DNA from: Hirundichthys speculiger
Taxonomy: Eukaryota > Chordata > Actinopteri > Beloniformes > Exocoetidae
DNA length: 64,000 nt
NCBI GenBank assembly: GCA_018398805.1
Contig: JAGFBZ010000746.1
Location: 1 to 64,000, forward strand
Direction: 5' to 3'
Below the pieces are notes generated by a model. It saw only the letters and a list, made by a program, of their open reading frames with translations. It was not told the DNA's origin and did no database searches. A program made the translations under genes and the position numbers. Shown here one piece after another: positions 11,201-23,200 of this stretch (within the stretch, counting starts at the first letter, position 1; every line of letters begins with the position of its first letter).

Positions 11201-14200
11201 TCACACAGGTGAGGAGGACAGTCACACAGGCGAGTAGGACAGTCACACAGGTGAGGAGGACAGTCACACAGGTGAGGAGGACAGTCACACAGGCGAGCAG
11301 GACAGTCACACAGGTGAGTAGGACAGTCACACAGGCGAGTAGGACAGTCACACAGGCGAGTAGGACAGTCACACAGGTGAGGAGGACAGTCACACAGGCG
11401 AGGAGGACAGTCACACAGGCGAGGAGGACAGTCACACAGGCGAGGAGGACAGTCACACAGGCGAGGAGGACAGTCACACAGGCGAGGAGGACAGTCACAC
11501 AGGCGAGGAGGACAGTCACACAGGTGAGGAGGACAGTCACACAGGTGAGCAGGACAGTCACACAGGTGAGTAGGACAGTCACACAGGTGAGGAGGACAGT
11601 CAGACAGGTGAGCAGGACAGTCACACAGGCGAGTAGGACAGTCACACAGGTGAGGAGGACAGTCACACAGGAGAGTAGGACAGTCACACAGGCGAGGAGG
11701 ACAGTCACACAGGTGAGGAGGACAGTCACACAGGCGAGGAGGACAGTCACACAGGTGAGGAGGACAGTCACACAGGCGAGGAGGACAGTCACACAGGTGA
11801 GGAGGACAGTCACACAGGTGAGGAGGACAGTCACACAGGCGAGGAGGACAGTCACACAGGTGAGCAGACAGTCACAACAGGCGAGGACAGTCACACAGGC
11901 GAGGAGGACAGTCACACAGGTGAGGAGGACAGTCACACAGGCGAGGAGGACAGTCACACAGGTGAGCAGGACAGTCACACAGGTGAGCAGGACAGTCACA
12001 CAGGTGAGTAGGACAGTCACACAGGTGAGTAGGACAGTCACACAGGTGAGGAGGACAGTCACACAGGTGAGCAGGACAGTCACACAGGCGAGGAGGACAG
12101 TCACACAGGCGAGGAGGACAGTCACACAGGCGAGGAGGACAGTCACACAGGTGAGGAGGGAGGACAGGTCAGGACACACAGGTGAGTAGGACAGTCACAC
12201 AGGCGAGTAGGACAGTCACACAGGTGAGGAGGACAGTCACACAGGTGAGTTAGGACAGTCACACACCACAGGTGAGAGGACAGTCCACACAGGTGAGGAG
12301 GACAGTCACACAGGACAGGAGCAGGCACAGTCAGGAGGACAGTCACACAGGTGAGTAGGACACACACAGTCAGCAGTCACAGGTGAGGAGGACAGTCACA
12401 CAGGCGAGTAGGACAGTCACACAGGTGAGGAGGACAGTCACACAGGCGAGTAGGACAGTCACACAGGTGAGGAGGACAGTCACACAGGTGAGTAGGACAG
12501 TCACACAGGTGAGGAGGACAGTCACACAGGTGAGGAGGACAGTCACACAGGTGAGCAGGACAGTCACACAGGTGAGTAGGACAGTCACACAGGCGAGTAG
12601 GACAGTCACACAGGTGAGGAGGACAGTCACACAGGCGAGGAGGACAGTCACACAGGTGAGGAGGACAGTCACACAGGCGAGTAGGACAGTCACACAGGTG
12701 AGTAGGACAGTCACACAGGCGAGTAGGACAGTCACACAGGCGAGGAGGACAGTCACACAGGCGAGGAGGACAGTCACACAGGCGAGGAGGACAGTCACAC
12801 AGGTGAGCAGGACAGTCACACAGGTGAGCAGGACAGTCACACAGGTGAGTAGGACAGTCACACAGGTGAGGAGGACAGTCAGACAGGTGAGCAGGACAGT
12901 CACACAGGTGAGCAGGACAGTCACACAGGTGAGCAGGACAGTCACACAGGTGAGTAGGACAGTCACACAGGCGAGGAGGACAGTCACACAGGCGAGTAGG
13001 ACAGTCACACAGGCGAGGAGGACAGTCACACAGGTGAGCAGGACAGTCACACAGGTGAGCAGGACAGTCACACAGGTGAGGAGGACAGTCACACAGGTGA
13101 GGAGGACAGTCACACAGGCGAGTAGGACAGTCACACAGGTGAGCAGGACAGTCACACAGGCGAGCAGGACAGTCACACAGGCGAGGAGGACAGTCACACA
13201 GGTGAGCAGGACAGTCACACAGGTGAGCAGGACAGTCACACAGGCGAGGAGGACAGTCACACAGGGGAGCAGGACAGTCACACAGGTGAGCAGGACAGTC
13301 ACACAGGTGAGGAGGACAGTCAGACAGGTGAGCAGGACAGTCACACAGGTGAGCAGGACAGTCACACAGGTGAGCAGGACAGTCACACAGGTGAGGAGGA
13401 CAGCAGGGCTTAAAGTAATAAAAAATCCTGAGCCTGAACTTTTTTACGGGGGTGCAGTGGATCCAACTTACACATTATTGGCAACTTTTTGGCCAATAAT
13501 GTGTCATCTTGGTAATATACAAGATGACCTATATTTAAATGTGAATTTTAGAAAGTAAAGGTTATTAAATTATAAGTGAAGACATGTGAATCTGAGTCAA
13601 GCCAATTAATCTGATTCATTTAACAACTATTTAATTCAATAAAGGCCAAATTGTACAAAAAAAAACAAATTGCAACTTTTCTATCATTTTTGTTCAAAAC
13701 AATGGTAAATTAAGTTTTAGGAAATACAATCAATTGGGTCTTGACTCGTCTCCAACATATTTGCAGAGCGATTATGTTATTAGATGTTATAACTGGATGC
13801 ATCATATTTTCAAGTCACAAATAGATGAGTCATCGGGGCCGCTACGTCTGCTACGTCCGCTGTGGCTGTTGCTAGCGGTTAACGGTTTGTGTGTTGGAGT
13901 GCACAGACAGCAGCTTTATGCCCGGCGTCTCCTTCGTGATGGTGAAGAGCTTTTTAGCCGCTAGTTGCATAGACTAGCTTCTTGGAGCGCAACACACAGA
14001 AACAGGTACCAGGCTCCCTTAGCTTCTGGTACCGGCTCCCAAACGGCTCTCCGTCCTCGCTCTTTTCCTCTGTCCATGGCTAGAATCACTTTAATTTTGC
14101 TTCTACGAGAGAAAAACCGCCAGCTCGCCTCACCTGCGTTCAAGATCACTCAGAGATAATCTGTTTCTGTTTGTGTGTTTTTTTTTTTCCTGAATCAGAG

Positions 14201-17200
14201 TCAAACGCCAGAGATCCGGCTCGGTGCCGGAATACTTTAAGCTAGTGCTGGGCGATATGGAAAAAAATCATATATCACGATATGGACTATTTTATATCAC
14301 GATAACGATATATATCACGATATACCATAATAAAGTATGTTTTCAGTTATTCTCTGAAAAGTTTGACAAAAATGTCATTGCTTACTTTTCAACTTTATTT
14401 TGAAAGGACATTTAGCTGAACTGTCACAAACATACATTTTAGTGCAGCAAAAACAGGTAGGTACAGAGGTACAGTAGCTTTCACATTTTTTTAAAGTGCA
14501 CAACAGTTTCTGAGAGGAAAAACAAATTTTTGCACTGAAGTTCAGCTATAAAAAATAAACACAAATTATTTTACAACTTTCTGAAATCTGTAACCTTGTA
14601 GTGCAAAGTTTGCAAACCAATATAAAGTGTCTAAAGTAAACATCAGGGTTGAAGAGAACTCTGTTTAAGGCATTAACCATGAATAAAAGTGCAAACATAA
14701 AAGGCTACTTTGTAGAAGTAGATATGTTTCTATCAAATTTATCGTTGCAGGTTATTTAATTACATATTTGCTGTAATAATTGATAAAATTAGGTTAGAAA
14801 CGATAGAAACGATAGAAGAGAAATGGCACTTTTATATTGTCCCCATGATATATATCGTCATATTGCCCAGCACTACTTTAAGCCCCGGGAGAGTCAGACG
14901 CATCTGCAGATGAAGCTGCAAAATACACGTTACTGATGTTTGAAGACGAACGCGTCGGTACCCTCACAGCTCAGAGAAACGATGCTTCCTTCCTCCAGAA
15001 AACTGATTTATATACAGCAGACAGAGACGTCTGAGGAGCTCAGGACTTTCTGCATCAGCGTCATAAATGTAGGAGCTACGAGAGCAGCTCCAGGCAGCTG
15101 CATGTTCCTGCGACTGCAGCTGCAGGTGATACTACTAACCAGGAGGATGAAACCACCTCTCACCCTCACAACAAGTCTCGTCTGTGAGTGTTCTGGTGAT
15201 CAGGTGGCACCGCGCCCAGATCTCAGGTGACATCACACCAGGCGATCTGTGTCGGAGCGCCACTGACCCGTGAATTCTGCTGAGTGCTGGGCTCAAGCGT
15301 GGCATGATCCCTGGTTTCTGGTCACGGTTGCAGCAGGCGTGGCTCAGCACGCTGCGACTGCACACGTGGAGAGGAGCGCGCACGCAGCGCACGCAGCGCA
15401 CGCAGCGCACGCCCGACAGACGTTTGCCAGCGCAGCCGTGCGGTCCAGAAACAGGAACGTCACAGCAGCGGCATGTGGTCGTGTTTTCAGTGACGTTCGT
15501 TTTACAAACGAGGGGCGGTCAGTCGTGATGAGTCACGGCTGAGTCAGGGGGGGGGGTCCGGGGTCAGTCGTGCCCGGGCACGCCACGAGAAAATATCTAC
15601 GCTCTTAATCTGTTTAAACATCTGTGGAAGTATGAAAAGGAAGGAAAACAAAAAAGAACGGCAGTGTCTCTGCTCAGAGACGGTGACCAAAACAAAGCAA
15701 CGCCAAGAGGGAAAGACATAAGCAGTGGTCGTAGAGAACCTGAGGTACCTGTGGACGTCCTCCGGCTGCGTGTCTCCGTCTCTGTTCTCTGCCTGATGTC
15801 TCCTCTGGACCTCCTTCTGCAGCTCCACGTGTGAGCGTTCTTGATGGCTTCGATCGCTGGGGGAGAAACAGGGAAGTGATGTCAGTGACAAAACGACTCG
15901 TCCCGTTGAGGCGCGCTCGCCTCCTCGGATCGGCTGCCGTCACAACTCACCCGTTGCGGTGGCGGCGATCTCCTCCTCCAGCAAGCCTGTCTCTCTCCAC
16001 CAGGAGGCGCTCCACGTCCTGTTGGTGCAGACGCTGCAGCTCCTCCACCACCTTCAGGTGACACTCCTCCATGGAGGTGAAGCCGCGCTCACAGGTGACC
16101 TGGAGACACGATCGGGTCTACGTCACTGCTGACCAGCGTTGGTCAAGTTTACTTTCTACACATACTAGTTAAGTTCATATAAATAAATAAAAATGAACTA
16201 GTTCAGTTCACCATTTCAAAAAATGAACTAAATAGTTCATTTTTTCTAATTATTTTTTAATGTTGCTGCGAGCAGTTATTTGTCAGAATGATTGCCGCTG
16301 CCCATATACTACACCACCACAAACAGCAATTATTTTATTCATTTTAACTGTCGAAAACTATTGGTCCAATTCTGAATCCTGAACCAACCAGGGTTCACAT
16401 TAGCAATAGCATTAGCATTGAAGGAACATCCATGTAAAACTGTCATTTCCGTTTCAGCTTCTCTCTACAGCAGCCATTCCCAAACTTAGATATATATACA
16501 TATAGAATAACACTTAACTGGTTTGTTTTATTACTTCTTAATGTTTTTTAATTATGTCATTAATATTTTACAGTAATTAAAAACATATTTAAAAAAGATC
16601 GAGGATTTAAAACACATTTGTTTAATTTTAATGACCTCTCACGGCCCACCTGCAGTACCACGACGGCCCACCAGGGGGCCGCGGCCCACACTTTGAGAAT
16701 CACTGCTCTACAGTAGATTAAAAATATGAGGAAAAACTTGCTGCGAAATGGTCTTTATTATCAGACAAAAACAGGTCCTTAAGGTGCAAATGTTTTTCCC
16801 CCCATTTCAATATTCTCAATATATTCAATATAATAGCTCTCATCTTCCTTCATGATCGTTTTAAACGTTTTGATGACATAATTGTTAGCGTGACAGCAGC
16901 GACAGCCGTGTTGCCATGTTTGATTGATTTCCTCAGATACATATCAGGCTCGTTTGTGGTGGATTTTAAATGGGGTTCGCTGGAAACCTGGAACGGTTTT
17001 GACCGTGCGTGAACTTTGAAAGAGCGTCGTTCACAACTGAACAAATGAACTCGTTCACACCCCCCGCTGGTGAAGGAGAAAGAGAGCGCGCTCAGTTCAC
17101 GTTCACAAAAAAATAATGAACTAGTTCGTGAACTTTCTTTCAATGAACACGTTCAGGTACAACACTGCTGCTGACAGATCGTACGACCTCAGATCTGCCG

Positions 17201-20200
17201 CGGCGGCGCCACCTACCTTCAGCTTCTCCACCTCCCTCTCGTGCTGCTGCTGCATCGATCTCATCCTCTCCTCAATCTGGTCGGCCGAGGCCGACAGCTG
17301 CTCCTCCAGCTCCTTCACTTTCCCTCTGAGCTCCGTCTCTTCGTTTGCATCCTCCTCATCGCCTCCATCTCCCGTTCCAGCTGAGATCTCTCTCTCCTCC
17401 GCAGCGTTTCCCGCGGCGCCCTGCAGCTCTGGATCCTGCAGGCGACTCTGGTCCGCCTCGACACCTGGCGAGGTGGACGCTTCCCGTTCCAGAACCGATA
17501 ACCTCGCTTTCGTCTCCGAGTTTTCCTCCGTCAGGCCGACACCGAGTCTTCGTTCGTATCTTGACCGACGTGTGATCCACCGACAGCAGGACAGCGCTTC
17601 GGCCGCCACGCAGCGACTGAACGACGCCGACCGAGGACGCTCTGAGAAGTGGAGGTGGTAGAGTCTGTCTGCAGCCGGCTGCAGTTGGTGGAGCGCCGAG
17701 GCGCCGATGGAGGACGAGAGCTGGTTCAGCAGAGAGATTTTCATCTGCGTGACGGATCTGAGGTCCTCCATCTCAGACAGCTTCTGCTGGTTTTCATCTG
17801 CGGTTCTGGCGTCTGAAACGCTTCCACCGTCCCAAATCATCGTCGTACCTTCGTTCTCCTCCTCTGAGTGTGAAAACACAACGAGCAGCAGTTGCTCCTC
17901 CAGCATCAAACCTTCCGTCACCTCTTCAGAACCACTTCATCTGGATCCGCCAGTTTCAACGGAGCATCCTTCAGTTTATCGAGCAACAAACTCCAGAACC
18001 GCTCCTCCCGTCTCAGCTGATTCACTACTGCAGGACTCCTCTCTTCTTCTTCTGCAGTTTCTTCCACCAGGTCCATCCCGTCCATGACGTCCAGTAGTTT
18101 CATCAAAGCTCCCAGCCTCCTGCTCATCCCTCCAATCACCTGCTGGATCTTTTCTTCACCAGAAACACTTGCTTGGGTCTCTTCTTGATCCTCCTCGTCG
18201 AGCCTCTGAGGCTCCATCAGCTGGGTGGTCTTGGTCGCTGCGTCTCCCGACCCGTTGGACTCTGAGACGGCGTTCAGCTGCAGCAGCAGACTTTCCTCCA
18301 GGGAGACGATCAGCGTCTGCGCCTCCAGGAGCTCCTGGTTCTTGGAGCTCAGCTCCCTCTCCAGATCTTCCACGCCGCTCTCTCCCACCTTCCTGCCGCT
18401 GAGCTCCGCCTTCAGCCGCTCGATCTCGCGGTCCGCCTCCGTAAGCTGGTTCAGCATCTCCTGGTTGTGCTGGTGAAGGGCTTCGTTCCGGCCGGTGAGC
18501 AGCTCCACCTCCTGGGAAAGCCTCTCCAGCGTCGACGGGTCCGGCGCCGTGCTGTCCCTCTTCTCCAGAATCAAAAAGTTCTTCATTTCAGCTTCTGAGG
18601 TGGGAAACAGCTGACGGTCTCGCCCGTCGTTCTGAGACGCTTTCTTCTGGCCGCCTGACGCATTTGAGAGTAAAAGAGCGGCAGCCGTCTCTGGAGGTAA
18701 ACCCTCCAGGTCCTGCAGGCGGCTCTGAGCGTCCTGCAGCAGGAGGCGGGTCAGGGGCGGAGCTGACGGAGGCTCCAGGAGGCGGAGCTGCTCCTCCACG
18801 TCCTGACTGATGAGACGCTGCTGCAGCTCCCTGGTGTCCAACGAATCCTGCTGACCTCCTGGTGGCTCCTTCTCCACGTCTGCTGCAGAGGAAAGAGGAG
18901 GCTCCAGCTGAAGAAAAAGGGGAAAAAAAAAAAGCTTTTTTTAATGTACAATCACAATCAGAATGATCTAAATTAGTTTTGGGTGAATCAGACCTGCTGC
19001 TGGTGTGACGTCACTGCGCTGAGCTGAGCCTCCAGCATCAGTCTGCAGCGCTCCGACTCGGCCAGCTGGACCTTCAGATCCTCCACCTGCGATGAACCAG
19101 AACACAGATGAACAGACGTCAGACCCGTCTGTAACAGGGTTATAATAGTTTTGGATTTTCCATTAGTTTTAGTTTTTAGTTTAATTCAGTTAGTTTTAAT
19201 TCGTTTTTAGAGCAGTTTTGCTAGTTTTTATTCGTTTTTGTTTTGAAATACTTAGTTTTAGTTTAGTTTTTATTAGTTTCAGTGTTAGTTTTAGTTTTAT
19301 TTTGTAAATTAGGGTTGTAATTTTGGTTGGAGTGAAGCACTGAACTTCTTAAAGGCTATCAAATCACATAGTCGTGTTTACAATCTGGTCTCAATAAACA
19401 TATTTATCAATGCGTCTTCCCTCTTGTGGTGTTTCCTGCGTATTTACTGACCAGCAGCTATCTGGTCTCCATGGAAACAGTCCATTATAGTTGCTGTTTT
19501 CTCCCCCGTTCCTTCCCAACGCTGACTGGCCTGCAGCTGTAGCTTCTCTTTCCAGGGGGCTAGCTTAGGCTAGCTTATCCAGCTAGTTAGCCTTGGTAGC
19601 TTAGGCTAGCTTATCCAGCTAGTCTTGGTTAGCCTTCTTTCCAGGGGGCTAGCTTAGCTTATCCAGCTAGTCTTGGTTAGCCTTCTTTCCAGGGGCTAGC
19701 TAGCTAGTCTTGGTTAGCCTTCTTCCAGGGGCTAGCTTAGGCCTCCAGCTAGTTTGGTTAGCCTTCTTGTTCGAGCTTTTCAAAGGACTTTCAGATTCGT
19801 GGTTTTTTTCTCCTTCAGAAGTATTCCACACATTGTTACACCTGTTTCTACAACAAGGCACTTATTTTTATCGTTAACACAGTCATAGTCAAAGAAATCC
19901 CAAATAGGACTGAGACGCTTTCTACCAACTTTTGCCGCAGCCATCACTGCTGATCACTCTAGTTTTTTTTTGCGGTTGAAGTTAATAGATTTCAAACGTT
20001 TATGAGGAAAAAAAATTACAAATACGAAAACGAAGGATGTTCTTGATATTATTATAGTTAATTTTATTTCGTTTTATAAGCACATAATACAGTTTCAGTA
20101 GTTTCGTTTTTTAAAAAACTCGTTTTTATTTTATTTCAGTTAACGAAAATGTTTTTTTTCAATTCTAGTTTTCGTTATTTCGTTTGTTTTCGTTAACGAT

Positions 20201-23200
20201 AATAGCCTTGGTCTGTGCATCCATCGTTTCTCAGAAAGGCGTTAATTCACCGGCCAGATGGCGCCGCTGCACCGGACAGAACAAAGACAACCGTGAGGAC
20301 GTGGACGCGTCGTCGGCTCACCCTCCTCCTGCAGCTCTGCAGCAGCTTCTCCACCTCCGCGGCGTCCCCGGCGTTGGCGCAGAGCGGCACCGTCCTCCCC
20401 GCTCTGATCTCCGCCGTCTCCACCCGCTTCCAGCACCTCTCCATCTCCAGCTCCAGTCTGTGGCGTGACCTTGGGTCGGCGACGCCGGCCGTCGTCTCTC
20501 CAGGCTCCTCCCACCCCAGAGAGAAGCCCAGCGTGTTCTCGTACCTCCTCCTCCTCTCCTCCCGCCTCCTCCGCCTCTCCAGGTCTCCCAGCTCCAGCGG
20601 GTGCAGGGCTTCCCGAGCGTCTGCCGCCGGTTCGCCGCCGGGCCTGAACGCCACGCTGCTGGGTCTGGGCCGAGGCTCTCCGTCGTCGGCGTCGGCGGTG
20701 GAGGCGGAGTCCTGCGTCACGTCTGGTTTGGGGAGAACTTCGGGTGGTCTGCAGGAGCCGTGGAGGCCCGGTAAACTGAGAACAGACGTTTATAAAACCA
20801 TCTTTATGAATCATTTATGACCCTTTTACCATCAGAGCTGAGCGATTTTATCGATTCTGCGATATATATATCGATATTTTATCGAGTATCGATTTTTCAG
20901 CCATGGGTATTGATATTCTAATCTTCTTTCAAAACCCCAGCGTCCCACCTTTAAAAGCTTGCAAGCAACAATTTGCACTGTTTAAATAAATGAAACTATT
21001 TTTCTCAACAAATCTTTTATTCATTTTGTCCAGAATTTGCAAGCTGCCTGTCAACCATATAATGTGTAATTGATGATTTCAGTTCAATCAATTCAAACAA
21101 AGTCATTGGAACACTCACAAGATGTCACCAAAATCACTTTGTCCCTTTAAAATATTTCAGAAAATGATGTAAATGTATTGTAAGATGAATATCGATATAC
21201 AGTCATGGAAAAAATTATTAGACCACCATTTTTTCTTCACTTTCTTGTTCATTTTAATACCTGGTACCACTAAACGTCATCATGTGACTAAAACAGACAG
21301 AAAAGAAAACACTGAATGCATAAAAGCAGTGTTTTTGGCAGTACAACGCCATAGCTATTGATGTAAAAACTTAAGTGATTTAGGTTATAATCAAGAAAAC
21401 CATGGAAAATGGTAAGATATCAGCTCTTAAATAAAACTCTTATGAGCAATCTTTGTGGTTATTGTTATGTTTGTCCAAACAAATGTGCCTTTAGTTGTAC
21501 CAGGCATTAAAAACGAACAAGAAACTGAAGAAAACAAGGGTGGTCTAATAATTTTTCCATGACTGTATATCGTATTGTGAGCTGAATATCGTGTATCGTA
21601 TTGCGAGATTAGTGTATCGCTACAGCCCTATTTACCATCAAATAAAAGTCAAAGTAAATACTGGAATTACTGCTTTTTTTATGTATAATCTGTCCAAACT
21701 TCTTCTGATTTGGGGTCTAATTTAAAGTATATATGTTGTATAGTATTCAGTCATCAGTAATCACATGATCAATAATTAGCTGATAAATCTGATCTCTCTT
21801 TAGCTGTGATTCATTGACAGATTCAGATTCAGTTTGGCTCTTCTCCTCCTCCTTCTCCTCCTCGTTTATTCTCTCCGTCACCTCTGACGTCCCAAACAGA
21901 GAAAATCTTCCTCTCCGGTTTCTACCTGCTCGTGTCCCGTCATGTTTTTGCTCTCGTTCTCTGAGTCAATCAGCCGACACGCCTCGTTTTTTTTCCTCTA
22001 ATACGACAGTAATTCTTCACCCTCCTTGTAATTTTCCAGAACTCAGTTCCACCGAACATTCCTGAATGTAAACGCCTCTAAATAATCAATAAAGACAACT
22101 CGTCTCCTTTCAAAATAAAAGCTTCATAAATAATAAAAGCTTCTGTGTCTCAGTGAGACTCATTTTCATCTCTCTGATTCCTCAGATGTAAAATCTGGAC
22201 TTGAAATTGATTTTTGAGACTTTTAAAGCTGAGAACTTTAGAGATTTATCGCAGGACTCTTTAGAGTCTGTAAATGAAGGCGCTTCATTCATTTTTTAAA
22301 CTGTCCTCTTTGACGTTTCCGTTTTTGCTCTTGCTACTGAGGGAGGTGAAGGTCCGACTACCTGGCGACGTCGGGGGTGTTGGCCGGGTGCACGTTCTTC
22401 ATCAGCGCCTGGATCCAGTTCTTGCGTATCCCTGCGGTCATGGCCGACAGCGTGAAGACGCCCGTCTGCGTCTGTGACATTTAAAGCGTTAAACGTGCGG
22501 TTCAACGCAGCAGATCAGCTCTCTGTAAAAACAGAAGTGAAGCTGCGAGGCCTTACGTGGATCTGGAAGCCGTAGTTTCTGTGGACCTCGTACTCGGAGA
22601 CGTTGAAGCAGGTCGATAAATCGATTTCTCCCCGAAGATCTGAAGCCTGAGAGGAGAGAGCAGAAGGTGTAGCGAAGCGCTGGAAGCACATGACGCTCTT
22701 CAGGAAAATGAAAGCGTGATACCTCCTCGGCTGCTGAGTCCTTGTAGAAGCGCAGACTGTCTGTCGAAAGCACGAACCAGTACTTCTTCCACTAGAGGGC
22801 AGCACAGAGACGAGCCTTTAGACCCGTTCAAACCCAACCGCGACCCGTCAGACGTCTGGTTAGTTTACCTGATCGTTCTCGTCCAGTTTGACCATCCAGC
22901 CTTTCTTGAAGTTCAACAAATCCGGCTGTGAAGACGATAAAACGGTTGTTGGCACCGACGGAAACAAACATCTGCAATAATCCAGAGGTTCGCCTGCGTT
23001 TAACGTAGTTTAATGACGTTTTCCACTTTTGTCTTAACGCCAAACTGATCTGTGATCTGACATGCACATCAGATTACTGTTTATTTACTTGATCCTTTTA
23101 TCCGAGACTAGACTGGGTCAGACCTAAACCCCCTGGTGACCCAAGATAAAAACCAAAAAATAAAAACTGAAAACAAGCTGTTTTGATTTAAAATCTCAAT

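Noticed and set aside
9902..13408. CRISPR array
   Set aside because: There are no spacers, the units are contiguous variants of one sequence, and the context is vertebrate.
10564..13558. Long frames on both strands (TVLLACV and RTVTQA repeats)
   Set aside because: A 21-bp unit is a multiple of three without stops, so open frames arise automatically.
17128..17661. Plus-strand Ser-rich frame of 177 codons
   Set aside because: It is the antisense shadow of mprip exon 16.
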